64,000 bases of DNA from Hasllibacter sp. MH4015 (GTDB taxonomy: Bacteria > Pseudomonadota > Alphaproteobacteria > Rhodobacterales > Rhodobacteraceae), in contig NZ_JAHTBK010000001.1 in the NCBI RefSeq assembly GCF_020177575.1, forward strand, positions 2,353,875 to 2,417,874, written 5' to 3'. Position numbers and translations under genes: made by a program. Below the pieces are notes generated by a model. The model was not told where the DNA came from. It did no database searches and saw nothing but the letters and a program-made list of their open reading frames with translations. Of the stretch, positions 45,417 through 54,237 are shown piece by piece; the first letter of the stretch is position 1; every line of letters starts with the position of its first letter.

Positions 45417-46482
45417 GGAAAGGCTGCTGGCCCGGATCGCGCGGCTGGGGCCGATGCCCGTCGCCGATTACATGGCCGAATGCCTGTTCGATCCGCGCGA
45501 CGGCTATTACGCCACCCGCGATCCGCTGGGACGCGGCGGCGATTTCATCACGGCGCCGGAGATTTCCCAGATGTTCGGGGAGGTGATCGGCCTGTGGCTG
45601 GCGCAGGTCTGGATGGATCAGGGGCAGCCCGACGGTGTGCTGGCGGAGCTTGGGCCGGGGCGCGGGACGTTGATGGCCGACATCTTGCGCGCGACACGTG
45701 CCGTGCCGGGATTTCACGACGCGATGGCCCTGCACCTGGTGGAAGTGTCGCCGGTGTTACGGGCGGCGCAGGCGGAAACGCTCAAAGGCCATGACCCCAG
45801 CTTCCACGACAGCCTTGCCGACCTGCCGGAGGGGCCGTTGTTCGTTGTGGCGAACGAGTTCTTCGATGCCCTGCCGATCCGGCAATTCCAAATGAGCGAG
45901 GCGGGCGATTGGCAGGAGCGGCAGGTGGGCGCGCGCGACGGCGCGTTGATTTGGGGCCTTGCCCCGCCCGCACCCCTCGACGTCCGCGACGGGTTCAAAC
46001 CCGGCATGATCGTGGAGACCTGCAAACCCGCGGAAGCGATGGCGGAGGAGCTGGGGCGCAGGATCGCCAGCCATGGCGGGGCGGCCCTGATCGTCGATTA
46101 CGGCGATGCGGAAAGCGCGGGCGATACGTTCCAGGCGATGGCGGGCCACGCCTATGCCGATCCGTTGGCCAATCCCGGGCAGGCCGACCTGACCGCCCAT
46201 GTGGCGTTCGGTCCGCTGGCGCGCGCGGCGGCCCCGGCACGCGCCTCTACCCTCGTGCCACAGGGCGTGTTCCTGGAGCGGTTGGGCATTACCGATCGGG
46301 CGCAGGTCCTGGCGCGCGGCTTGCAGGGGGCCGCATTGGACGCCCATATCGCGGCCCACAGGCGGTTGACGCATCCCGGTGAAATGGGGACCCTGTTCAA
46401 GGTGATGGCGCTCAGCCCACCCGACGCCGCCCCGCCCCCTGCCCTGGAGCCGCCCGATGACGGTGACGCAGATGCAACTTGA
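45406..46482 (+). CDS. SAM-dependent methyltransferase, MidA/NDUFAF7 family
   Basis: 358 residues, GTG start. Residues near the N-terminus, [26 protein letters not shown], are the family hallmark. The SAM site is [30 protein letters not shown] follows. The mitochondrial homologue methylates an Arg of a complex I subunit; in bacteria the target is not settled. Overlaps both lgt and pgeF, a tight operon. Confidence 0.93.
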   Translation: MSLKERLLARIARLGPMPVADYMAECLFDPRDGYYATRDPLGRGGDFITAPEISQMFGEVIGLWLAQVWMDQGQPDGVLAELGPGRGTLMADILRATRAVPGFHDAMALHLVEVSPVLRAAQAETLKGHDPSFHDSLADLPEGPLFVVANEFFDALPIRQFQMSEAGDWQERQVGARDGALIWGLAPPAPLDVRDGFKPGMIVETCKPAEAMAEELGRRIASHGGAALIVDYGDAESAGDTFQAMAGHAYADPLANPGQADLTAHVAFGPLARAAAPARASTLVPQGVFLERLGITDRAQVLARGLQGAALDAHIAAHRRLTHPGEMGTLFKVMALSPPDAAPPPALEPPDDGDADAT

Positions 46483-47230
46483 ACCCATCACCTCCGCCGC
46501 GCTTGGCGGGGTGCGGCACGGCTTTTTCACCCGGATCGGCGGCGCATCCTCGGGCATTTTCGCTGCACTCAATTGCGGTGGCGGGTCCAGCGACCAGGCG
46601 GAGATCGTGGCGATGAACCGGACCCGCGTGGCCGACGCGATGGGCGTGGCCCCGGATCATCTGGTGGGCGTGCATCAGGTGCATTCCGCGGATGTTGCGG
46701 TGGTGGATGGCCCGATGGAGGCACGCCCCAGGGCCGACGCGATGGTCTGCAACGTGCCGGGCGTGGCCCTTGGCATCCTGACCGCCGATTGCCAACCGGT
46801 GCTGTTTGCCGATGCGGAGGCCGGCGTGATCGGGGCGGCCCATGCGGGCTGGCGCGGGGCGCTGGACGGCGTGCTGGAGGCGACGCTCGACAAGATGGCA
46901 GAGCTTGGCGCGGACCGCGCGCAGATCCACGCGGTGATCGGCCCCTCGATCAGCCAGCGTGCCTATGAGGTGGGGCAGGAATTCCTTGAACGGTTCATGG
47001 ATAAGGATAGCGGGGCGAGCCGGTTCTTCGTGAACGGCGCATCGGCGGACAAGTACCAGTTCGACCTGACGGGGTATGGCCTGCACCGTCTGCGCGCGGC
47101 GGGGATCGGCAGCGCGGAATGGACGGGGCATTGCACCTATAGCGATGCGGATCGGTTCTATTCCTACCGCCGGGCCACCCACAGGGGGGAGGCCGATTAC
47201 GGCCGCCTGATCTCTGCCATCCGCTTGTGA
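46457..47230 (+). CDS. pgeF: peptidoglycan editing factor PgeF (YfiH family)
   Basis: 257 residues. The multicopper-like 'laccase domain' has metal or active-site residues in HQVHSADVAVVD, TADCQPVLFAD and AAHAGWRGALDGV, and ends with CTYSDADRFYSYRR. PgeF removes misincorporated serine from UDP-MurNAc peptides; older names call it a polyphenol oxidase. It starts 26 bases inside midA. Confidence 0.93.
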   Translation: MTVTQMQLEPITSAALGGVRHGFFTRIGGASSGIFAALNCGGGSSDQAEIVAMNRTRVADAMGVAPDHLVGVHQVHSADVAVVDGPMEARPRADAMVCNVPGVALGILTADCQPVLFADAEAGVIGAAHAGWRGALDGVLEATLDKMAELGADRAQIHAVIGPSISQRAYEVGQEFLERFMDKDSGASRFFVNGASADKYQFDLTGYGLHRLRAAGIGSAEWTGHCTYSDADRFYSYRRATHRGEADYGRLISAIRL

Positions 47231-47482
47231 GCCGCCGGGCCATTGGTGCCGAATTGGACACAATCGCGGCGCGCTCTGCCCCAAGTTGCCCACAATTTGA
47301 TAAGGCTTTGACGAAAACCCTAATGAAACAAGCCGGTCCGTGGCGCAGGCCTGCCCAAATATTGCCCAGAAGATTTACCGCGCTTTAGCAAATTTGCCCC
47401 AGGACTGCCTGAAAGCGCCGTCAGATTGTTCGCAAGACAGGACAATGCAGCACATGATCTGCACGGCAAAAGGAACAGGCAC

Positions 47483-47620
47483 ATGAAAACCCGTCGTTGG
47501 ATGAAATCGGTCCTCAACGAAGCGAAGAAAGAGCAGATTGAATTGCCGTGGGCGCGCCAGGTGCGTGCCGCCCGGCGCGCGGAGAAGCCGCGTGAAGAGA
47601 AGCTCGTGGCCGCTGAATAA
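47483..47620 (+). CDS. small basic protein, 45 residues
   Basis: A short gene with an AGGAACAGG ribosome-binding site before ATG 47483. The product is highly charged: MKTRRWMKSVLNEAKKEQ followed by LPWARQVRAARR. It has no signal or membrane segment and could bind nucleic acid. Similar small proteins are, to my recollection, common in this family of bacteria. It stands alone and is followed by a terminator. Confidence 0.75.
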   Translation: MKTRRWMKSVLNEAKKEQIELPWARQVRAARRAEKPREEKLVAAE

Positions 47621-47704
47621 TCAGCGCCGAACGCGGTGGTCGAAATCCGGGCGAACGATCCCAGGGGACCATCCGGCACATGTGACCCAAGCAACGCTTG
47701 CAAG

Positions 47705-47728
47705 AAGGCGGCCAGAACGGCCGCCTTT
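47705..47728 (+). terminator. rho-independent terminator, probably bidirectional
   Basis: A seven-base-pair stem GGCGGCC/GGCCGCC with loop AGAAC is followed by TTT on the plus strand; on the minus strand the hairpin is followed by TTCTT. It lies between the small basic protein gene (plus) and the convergent sulfotransferase gene (minus), so it can serve both. Confidence 0.8.
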
Positions 47729-47748
47729 CGTGTGTTCGGGGGATGCGG

Positions 47749-49779
47749 TCAGGGGGTGGCGTCGGGCGACAGGTCGACCTCCTGCGCCAGGGCCGCGATC
47801 AGGGGGGCAAGCGCCTCCGCGTGGCGTTCCCACCCGGCGACGGAGCCTTGGCCGATGGGCTGACGCGCCTGCGCAAAGCTGAGCGTCTGGATGCGGCGCT
47901 CCGTCCCCTCCGGCGCAAGGCAGGCCGGATCGAAGGGCAGACCGACCGCCTCCAAGAGCGCGCGGATCTGCGGCTCGGGCGCGGCAGTCAGGGCCTCGTA
48001 TTCCACGACATGCACCCGGTCAGGGCAGCGCGCCTGCCAGATATCGGTGATCGCGTCATGCAGGCGGATGTAGTGGCCCATCGCCTCCAGATTATAGGCG
48101 TAGCGGTGCAGCCCGTCGGGAAACTTGTTGCGATAGAGCGACAGGCCGGTGTCGCGCGGATCGCGTTTGACCAGCACGACGCGCGCATTGGGCAGCGCGC
48201 GCAGGGCGTGGCCGATCCGGGAGAAGGTGGAGATCGCCTTGTCGACGATCACCGCCGCGTCCCCGACCCGGCGGCGGGCGCAGGTGACGTAGCGCGCGCC
48301 AGCCTCTGCCAGGTCGGCCTCCTGTGGCGACGGGCCGTGGCGCAAACGCTCCATCACTTCGCTGAGCGCGCGGGTGAGGAACGGCATCTCCCCGCCTGCG
48401 CCGACACGTGGATGGGCGGCGAGGATACCTTCGACCAAGGTGGTGCCGGAGCGGGGCAGGCCAGTGACGAATATGACGGGATCCGCGGGGCCGTCCGGCG
48501 CGAGGGGTTCCAACACGTCCCAATCGGCGACAAGCGCGCGCGCCTCCGCCAGATCGCTGTCGAAGCCGTAGGGAAAAGCCTTGGCCATCAAGCGATTGGC
48601 CTTGTGGAGGTGATCAAAGGCCTCATCCCCCTGACCCAGATCGCCCTTGGCCTTGGCCGCCGCGAAATGCAGGGCGGCGCGGTCCGGGGCGTTCACATCC
48701 GCGCGGGTCAGGGCCGCGTCAAGGTGGGACAGGATCGGGTCGTCCGCCGTGACCTTGCGCGCGTTCATGTAGGCGCGAAACGCCTCTCCACCCGTAGGGT
48801 TGGCGTCGATTGCGGCGCGCAGGGCGGTGTCGGCGGCATCGAACGCGCCCGCGGATTGGTGCAGTTGCGCGCGGTGGGTCAAGAGGTCCGGCGTCGCGGC
48901 GGCGTCGAGCGCCGCGTCCAGGATCGCCTCCGCCCCCGCGATATCACCCGCCTCCTCCGCCGCGGCGGACAGGTTGCGCAGGGCCAGGTCCGGGCGGGGC
49001 ATGTGTGACAGCATCGGGCGGACAATTGACAGCGCCGCCGCCCCCTGCCCCGTCTGTGCCAGCGACAGGGCCAGGTCGGTGGCGGGACGCGGGCCCTTGG
49101 CGTCGATATCGCGCAAAAGCGCCACCGCCGTCTCGGGCCGGGCGGTATCGCGGCAGATTTTCGCGCGGATCAGGGTCGCCTCCGGCCCGGTGATCCCGTC
49201 AAGAACCGCCTCCGCCCGCAGGGGCCGGGCCGCGGCGGAGAGGGCGCGGGCCAGCGCGAGGCGGGCCTTTGCGTGGGTCGGATCGGCCCTGAGCGCGGCC
49301 TCCAACGGGGCCACCGCGTTCTTGCCCTGGGCAAGGCGGGCCTGACCCAGCACGTAGGCGGGCCAGAAGGCGACGGGGGCCAGCTTCATCAGACGCAGGG
49401 CCGCGGCCTCCGCCTCCGCCGCCTGGCCCTTGGACAGGAGCGACAGCGCGGGCCGAAGCTCCGCCTCCGTCCCCAGCGGGATGCGCGCGCGGGCGGCCTC
49501 CCTCTCCAGCTTGGCGCGGGGACCGGATTTCAGGATGCCGTGCAGACCCTGCCAGATCGCGGGCTCCGCCGGTTTGCCCTTCAGCGCCTTGCGAAAGGCG
49601 GCCTCGGCGGCCTTGGGATCCCGTTCCGACAGGCAACGGGCCAGTTGAAACAGGACTTCCGGCACGTCGGGTTTGAGCGCGAGGATCTGGCGATAGAGCA
49701 CCAAGGCATCGTCCACGCGACCGGCCTGTTGATGGGCCAGCCCGTCGCGGTAGAGCGCGGTCAGATCGGTTTGTGCCAT
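47749..49779 (-). CDS. TPR-repeat sulfotransferase
   Basis: 676 residues. The N-terminal 420 residues are tetratricopeptide-like helices (LYRDGLAHQQAGRVDDALVLY; ALALRLMKLAP-type units). The C-terminal 260 form a sulfotransferase: PVIFVTGLPRSGTTLVEGIL binds the 5'-phosphosulfate of PAPS, and ARVVLVKRDPRDTGLSLYRN contacts the 3'-phosphate. The target (sugar, lipid or tyrosine) is unknown; TPR units probably hold it. The PAPS-forming enzyme at 51755 lies 2 kb away. Confidence 0.9.
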   Translation of the reverse strand: MAQTDLTALYRDGLAHQQAGRVDDALVLYRQILALKPDVPEVLFQLARCLSERDPKAAEAAFRKALKGKPAEPAIWQGLHGILKSGPRAKLEREAARARIPLGTEAELRPALSLLSKGQAAEAEAAALRLMKLAPVAFWPAYVLGQARLAQGKNAVAPLEAALRADPTHAKARLALARALSAAARPLRAEAVLDGITGPEATLIRAKICRDTARPETAVALLRDIDAKGPRPATDLALSLAQTGQGAAALSIVRPMLSHMPRPDLALRNLSAAAEEAGDIAGAEAILDAALDAAATPDLLTHRAQLHQSAGAFDAADTALRAAIDANPTGGEAFRAYMNARKVTADDPILSHLDAALTRADVNAPDRAALHFAAAKAKGDLGQGDEAFDHLHKANRLMAKAFPYGFDSDLAEARALVADWDVLEPLAPDGPADPVIFVTGLPRSGTTLVEGILAAHPRVGAGGEMPFLTRALSEVMERLRHGPSPQEADLAEAGARYVTCARRRVGDAAVIVDKAISTFSRIGHALRALPNARVVLVKRDPRDTGLSLYRNKFPDGLHRYAYNLEAMGHYIRLHDAITDIWQARCPDRVHVVEYEALTAAPEPQIRALLEAVGLPFDPACLAPEGTERRIQTLSFAQARQPIGQGSVAGWERHAEALAPLIAALAQEVDLSPDATP

Positions 49780-49782
49780 CGG

Positions 49783-50283
49783 TCAGGCGATATCGGCCAG
49801 CCGCGCTTCCATCACCTCGAACGGGACGCCGGGCGTGTCCTTGGCCCCCCGGATCACCAGCGAGGTCCGCACGGAGGCGACGTTGGGCGCGGCGGTCAGA
49901 TCACCGGTCAGGAAGCTCTGGAAGGAGGACAGGTCCGGGGCCACGCATTTCAAAATGAAGTCGATGTCCCCGTTGAGCATGTGGCATTCCCGCACAAGCG
50001 GCCAATCGTTGCAAAGCTGCTCGAACGCGACAAGGTCCGCTTCGGCCTGGGAGGCGAGTCCGACCATGGCGAAGACCTGCACCTCGAATCCCAGAAGGCG
50101 GGCATCGACCTCCGCATGGTAGCCCTTGATATATCCCGCTTCCTCCAGCGTTCGGACACGGCGCAGGCAAGGCGGTGCGGAGATACCGACGCGCTTTGCC
50201 AGTTCCACATTCGTCATGCGCCCGTCGCCTTGCAATTCGGCCAGGATTTTCCGGTCGATCGGGTCGAGTTTGGCCTGTTGCAT
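49783..50283 (-). CDS. Lrp/AsnC family regulator
   Basis: 166 residues from ATG 50283 (MQQAKLDPID). N-terminal helix-turn-helix (LDPIDRKILAELQGDGRMTNVELAKRVGIS is the conserved stretch), C-terminal RAM effector domain (YHAEVDARLLGFEVQVFAMV, HMLNGDIDFILKCVAPDL). Responds to an amino acid in most homologues. Divergent from trxB, which may be one of its targets. Confidence 0.93.
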   Translation of the reverse strand: MQQAKLDPIDRKILAELQGDGRMTNVELAKRVGISAPPCLRRVRTLEEAGYIKGYHAEVDARLLGFEVQVFAMVGLASQAEADLVAFEQLCNDWPLVRECHMLNGDIDFILKCVAPDLSSFQSFLTGDLTAAPNVASVRTSLVIRGAKDTPGVPFEVMEARLADIA

Positions 50284-50513
50284 CTGGACGTATCCCCTGA
50301 AGCGCGTCTGACGCGGTTTTCGGATGAACCGCTTTCGTGGTCTGTTGCGCAACTTTATTTCACGGGCGCGCAAGAAATGGAATAGCTATTACGTGAAAAG
50401 GGATCGTGATCCGGATGCCCGGCGCATCGCCTTGAATCCGGTCCGGGGCTTTTATCACCCCGCCTGCGCGCGTATATCGCTTGGACCAATGCTGCCCCGG
50501 GGGATTCCACGCC

Positions 50514-51509
50514 ATGACCGACACCCGCCACACCCGCCTTCTGATCATCGGCTCCGGCCCCGCGGGCTACACCGCTGCTGTCTATGCCAGCCGCGCGATG
50601 TTGGAGCCGATCCTGGTGCAAGGCATCCAGCCCGGCGGCCAGCTGACGATCACCACGGATGTGGAGAACTGGCCGGGCGATGCCTCCGTCATGGGGCCGG
50701 ACCTGATGGTGCGGATGGAGGCCCACGCCAAGGAGATGGGGACGGAGATCATCGGCGATCACATCCAATCGCTCGACCTGTCCAAGCGGCCCTTTACCGC
50801 GCAGGGCGACAGCGGCACGACCTATACCGCGGATGCGGTGGTTCTGGCGACGGGTGCGCAGGCGAAATGGCTTGGCCTGCCGAGCGAGGAGCATTTCAAG
50901 GGCTTCGGCGTCAGCGCCTGCGCCACCTGCGACGGGTTCTTCTATCGCGGGCAGGAGATCGTGGTGATCGGCGGCGGCAACACGGCGGTAGAAGAGGCGC
51001 TGTTTCTAACCAACTTCGCCAGCAAGGTCACGCTGATCCATCGCCGCGACAGCCTGCGGGCCGAGAAGATCATGCAGGACCGCCTGTTCAAGAACCCCAA
51101 GGTGGAGGTCCTGTGGGACCACACGGTCGAAGAGGTCGTGGGAAGTTCCGAGCCACGCGGCGTGGAGGGCGTGCGCGCGAAACATGTGGAGACGGGTGTT
51201 GTGACCGAGATCCCCTGCAAGGGTTTCTTCGTCGCCATCGGCCACGCGCCCGCGACCGAGTTGGTCAAGGACCAGTTGGAAATGCACAATGGCGGCTATG
51301 TGAAAGTGCAGGCCGGCACGACCAAGACCTCGACCCCCGGCGTCTTTGCCGCGGGCGACCTGACCGACCACGTCTACCGCCAGGCGGTGACGAGCGCGGG
51401 CATGGGCTGCATGGCGGCCTTGGATGCGGAGAAGTTCCTTGCCGAGATGGAAGGTGAGGACGTGGCGGAGGCTGGAGCCTATGCCGCACCGGTGGACGCG
51501 GCCGAGTAA
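50514..51509 (+). CDS. trxB: thioredoxin-disulfide reductase
   Basis: Reduces thioredoxin with NADPH through FAD and a redox cysteine pair. 331 residues from ATG 50514. FAD site [20 protein letters not shown], active site C136-A-T-C139, NADPH site [17 protein letters not shown], and the C-terminal FAD motif [18 protein letters not shown]. Divergent from the Lrp gene; 245 bases precede the sulfur-activating fusion gene. Confidence 0.96.
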   Translation: MTDTRHTRLLIIGSGPAGYTAAVYASRAMLEPILVQGIQPGGQLTITTDVENWPGDASVMGPDLMVRMEAHAKEMGTEIIGDHIQSLDLSKRPFTAQGDSGTTYTADAVVLATGAQAKWLGLPSEEHFKGFGVSACATCDGFFYRGQEIVVIGGGNTAVEEALFLTNFASKVTLIHRRDSLRAEKIMQDRLFKNPKVEVLWDHTVEEVVGSSEPRGVEGVRAKHVETGVVTEIPCKGFFVAIGHAPATELVKDQLEMHNGGYVKVQAGTTKTSTPGVFAAGDLTDHVYRQAVTSAGMGCMAALDAEKFLAEMEGEDVAEAGAYAAPVDAAE

Positions 51510-51674
51510 TTATCCAGCGGCGCCGTGTGGTTTGGCGGGCACTGGTGCGGTGCGCGGCGCAGTCTGGCGCTTGCCATATTTTTACCAATAGCGGGAATAA
51601 TCGGGTCGCGACCCGGATGGAGGTGGCCTGCGCTGCGCCCGTCCGACCGATTGACCACGTTCGGGAATAAATTC

Positions 51675-51688
51675 GTTCACGGATGAAC
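51675..51688. promoter_or_regulatory. operator-like palindrome 1, GTTCACGGATGAAC
   Basis: An inverted repeat, GTTCA-N4-TGAAC, upstream of the fusion gene. It is the exact reverse complement of the site at 51723-51736, and both are flanked on the right by AA. It lies just upstream of a TTGACT that could be a -35 element (51696-51701). Confidence 0.7.
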
Positions 51689-51722
51689 AAACCCTTTGAC
51701 TTCGCGCCGGATTGTGACATGC

Positions 51723-51736
51723 GTTCATCCGTGAAC
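51723..51736. promoter_or_regulatory. operator-like palindrome 2, GTTCATCCGTGAAC
   Basis: Second GTTCA-N4-TGAAC site, 48 bases centre to centre from the first and 18 bases before ATG 51755. A protein bound here would cover the likely promoter or the transcript start. The pair would suit a dimeric winged-helix protein, such as the domain encoded at the start of the gene itself. Confidence 0.7.
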
Positions 51737-51754
51737 AAATATCGGACCCGCTGA

Positions 51755-53827
51755 ATGCCCGCCAATCCTGCCCCAACCTTGCCGGAAGACGACACGCTCT
51801 TCCGGCTGCTGCGCCAGCTGGACGCGGCGCCTGAGGGGTCGCAACGGGCCACGGCGGAGGCGTTGGGCGTCAGCCTTGGACGGCTCAACGCACTTCTGCG
51901 GGCCGTGACGGAGGCGGGCCTGATCCAGCGGACCGACCGCAACAGCCCCGACAAGCGCCAGCGGGTCGCCTATACGCTCACGCCCCGGGGTGCAGCCGAA
52001 AAAGCCCGGTTGGTGGATTCCTTCCTTGCCCGAAAACTTAACGAATACAACGCGCTTCACGCCGAACTGACCGGCACGACCGCGAAACTCAGCCCCCAGA
52101 AGAACAGGACCGTTCCGATGCAAAGCCATCTTGCCCCCGTCCCCGAGCTTTTTGTCTCGTATGAATCCGCCCAGAAACTGAAGATGGAGGCCGCGGATCT
52201 GCCGTCCTGGGATCTGACCGCGCGGCAGGTCTGCGACCTGGAACTGCTGATGAACGGCGGGTTCAACCCGCTCAAGGGGTTCATGGGGCAGGCGGATTAC
52301 GACAACGTCGTCGACAATATGCGCCTTGCCGACGGCGCGCTGTGGCCAATGCCGATCACGCTGGATGTGTCGGAGGCGTTCGCCGGTGCGGTCGAGGAGG
52401 GGCAGGATATTGCCCTGCGCGATGCGGAAGGGGTGATCCTTGCGATCCTGTCGATCTCCGACAAATGGAGCCCCGACAAGGTGCGGGAGGCGAAAAAGGT
52501 CTATGGCGCGGACGACGTCGCGCATCCGGCCGTGAACTACCTGCACAACGTCGCGGGGCCCGTCTATCTGGGCGGGGCGATCACCGGAATCCAGCAGCCG
52601 GTGCATTACGATTTCCGCGCCCGCCGCGACACGCCGAACGAGCTGCGCGCCTATTTCCGCAAGCTGGGGTGGCGCAAGATCGTGGCGTTCCAGACGCGAA
52701 ACCCGCTGCACCGCGCGCACCAGGAACTGACGTTCCGCGCGGCGAAGGAGGCGCAGGCGAACCTGCTGATCCACCCGGTCGTGGGCCTGACGAAACCCGG
52801 GGACGTGGACCACTTCACTCGCGTCCGGTGTTACGAGGCGGTGCTGGACCAGTATCCGGCGGCGACGACGACAATGAGCCTTCTGAACCTCGCCATGCGG
52901 ATGGCCGGCCCGCGGGAGGCCGTGTGGCACGGGCTGATCCGCAAGAATCACGGCTGCACCCACATGATCGTGGGCCGGGACCATGCCGGGCCGGGCAAGA
53001 ATTCCGCCGGCGAAGATTTCTATGGCCCCTACGACGCGCAGGACCTGTTCCGCGATCATCAGGAGGAGATGGGGATCGAGATGGTCGACTTCAAACACAT
53101 GGTTTTCGTGCAGGAGCGCGCCCAATACGAGCCTGCCGATGAGATCGAGGACCGGGACAACGTGACGATCCTCAACATCTCGGGCACCGAATTGCGGCGT
53201 CGTTTGCGGGAAGGGCTGGAGATCCCGGAATGGTTCTCCTTCCCCGAAGTGGTCCGCGAATTGCGCCGGACCTCTCCACCGCGGTCGCAGCAGGGCTTTA
53301 CGGTGTTCTTTACCGGCCTGTCCGGGTCGGGCAAATCGACCATCGCCAACGCGATCATGGTCAAGCTGATGGAACAGGGCGGGCGTCCGGTGACGTTGCT
53401 GGACGGGGATATCGTGCGGAAAAACCTGTCGAGCGAGTTGGGGTTCAGCAAGGAACACCGCGACCTGAACATCCGGCGGATCGGCTATGTCGCCTCGGAA
53501 ATCACCAAGAATGGCGGCATCGCGATCTGCGCGCCGATTGCGCCCTATACCGTGACGCGCCGGGCGGTGCGCGAGGAGATCGAGCAATTCGGGGCCTTCG
53601 TGGAGGTCCATGTCGCCACGTCGCTGGAGGAATGCGAACGGCGGGATCGCAAGGGGCTCTACAAGCTGGCGCGAGAGGGGAAGATCAAGGAATTCACCGG
53701 GATTTCCGACCCCTATGAGGCCCCGACCCACGCGGAACTGGTGGTCGATACCGAGGGCATGGACGTGGATTATTGCGCGCAACAGGTGTTGCTGAAGCTG
53801 GAGAGCATGGGCTTGATCGCGGCGTGA
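51755..53827 (+). CDS. winged-helix (MarR-type) domain fused to ATP sulfurylase and APS kinase
   Basis: Makes APS from sulfate and ATP, then PAPS. One uninterrupted 690-residue frame. Residues 14-105 are a winged helix like the EPS-associated MarR family (ATAEALGVSLGRLNALLRA, the wing with DRNSPDKRQRVAYTLTPRG, then a helix LARKLNEYNALHAEL). A 16-residue linker leads to Met122, where ordinary Sat-CysC proteins begin. ATP sulfurylase: QTRNPLHRAH (313-322) and GRDHAG (407-412). APS kinase: P-loop GLSGSGKST (521-529) and DGDIVRKNL. All catalytic motifs are intact. An AGGAC lies before Met122 (52118), so a short form without the DNA-binding part could also be made. Two matched palindromes precede the gene. 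The enzyme call is sure; the fusion is read directly; autoregulation is inference. Confidence 0.93.
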   Translation: MPANPAPTLPEDDTLFRLLRQLDAAPEGSQRATAEALGVSLGRLNALLRAVTEAGLIQRTDRNSPDKRQRVAYTLTPRGAAEKARLVDSFLARKLNEYNALHAELTGTTAKLSPQKNRTVPMQSHLAPVPELFVSYESAQKLKMEAADLPSWDLTARQVCDLELLMNGGFNPLKGFMGQADYDNVVDNMRLADGALWPMPITLDVSEAFAGAVEEGQDIALRDAEGVILAILSISDKWSPDKVREAKKVYGADDVAHPAVNYLHNVAGPVYLGGAITGIQQPVHYDFRARRDTPNELRAYFRKLGWRKIVAFQTRNPLHRAHQELTFRAAKEAQANLLIHPVVGLTKPGDVDHFTRVRCYEAVLDQYPAATTTMSLLNLAMRMAGPREAVWHGLIRKNHGCTHMIVGRDHAGPGKNSAGEDFYGPYDAQDLFRDHQEEMGIEMVDFKHMVFVQERAQYEPADEIEDRDNVTILNISGTELRRRLREGLEIPEWFSFPEVVRELRRTSPPRSQQGFTVFFTGLSGSGKSTIANAIMVKLMEQGGRPVTLLDGDIVRKNLSSELGFSKEHRDLNIRRIGYVASEITKNGGIAICAPIAPYTVTRRAVREEIEQFGAFVEVHVATSLEECERRDRKGLYKLAREGKIKEFTGISDPYEAPTHAELVVDTEGMDVDYCAQQVLLKLESMGLIAA

Positions 53828-53839
53828 TCCGATGTGGGT

Positions 53840-53901
53840 TGCACGCTTGCAACCATGGGTTAAGGCTATGAGGTGAAACGAAATTCCAATTTTTGTTAAC
53901 C
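53840..53901 (+). repeat. tripartite intergenic element, copy C
   Basis: On the plus strand: TGCA-N4-TGCA (53840-53851), N7, GTTAAG (53859-53864), N31, TTAACC (53896-53901). The palindrome widens to a seven-base-pair hairpin, GGTTGCA-CGCT-TGCAACC (53837-53854). It starts 13 bases after the stop of the fusion gene. Spacings are identical to copies A and B. Confidence 0.7.
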
Positions 53902-53911
53902 CTTCCTTAAC
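53896..53911 (+). promoter_or_regulatory. CtrA-type binding site TTAA-N7-TTAAC
   Basis: TTAACCCTTCCTTAAC matches the full CtrA consensus of alphaproteobacteria with exact seven-base spacing. Its first half is the TTAACC box of element copy C. No obvious gene begins just downstream on the plus strand. Confidence 0.6.
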
Positions 53912-54237
53912 CTGTTGAAAGGCTCGGAGGGCCTATTGTGGGTCTTCCGTGTCTTTCGGCCCCGTGCCGGTCCGGCGACGGCGCAGGAAGAGGACTTTAG
54001 CCAAGGGTGCTTCGCACTAAACGACGCCGCATCGCAAGGCGTGCGCTTGATGCTGCGATCCTGTCGCCATTGCAAAATGGGGGCGGATGAAACCGTCTCG
54101 GAGTACGGTGAAATCTGCGCCTCCTCCGAACAGCTCATACGGCGTTTTTCCCGGTGTCGGCCCGTTGGCAGAGCCGCCTCAACCTGTTCCACATTGTTCA
54201 AGGCTGCGGGTGAGCCATTGCCCAGACGCCCCGCCGA

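Larger units (their letters stand above)
53828..54237. other. 410-base stretch without a clear gene
   Basis: Holds element copy C and a CtrA-type site in its first 85 bases. The rest (53915-54237) is moderately GC-rich. Open frames exist on both strands (for example 54201 to 53896, minus, about 100 codons) but have no ribosome-binding site or recognisable product. It could hold a small RNA driven from the CtrA site, or decayed sequence. Confidence 0.5.

Noticed and set aside
51725-53782. Long minus-strand open frame (about 685 codons) opposite the sulfurylase gene
   Set aside because: It mirrors a GC-rich real gene; no family motif, no ribosome-binding site, and composition typical of an antisense shadow.
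53896-54201. Minus-strand frame of about 100 codons as a small gene
   Set aside because: No ribosome-binding site, no signal or domain, odd composition; left as unassigned sequence.
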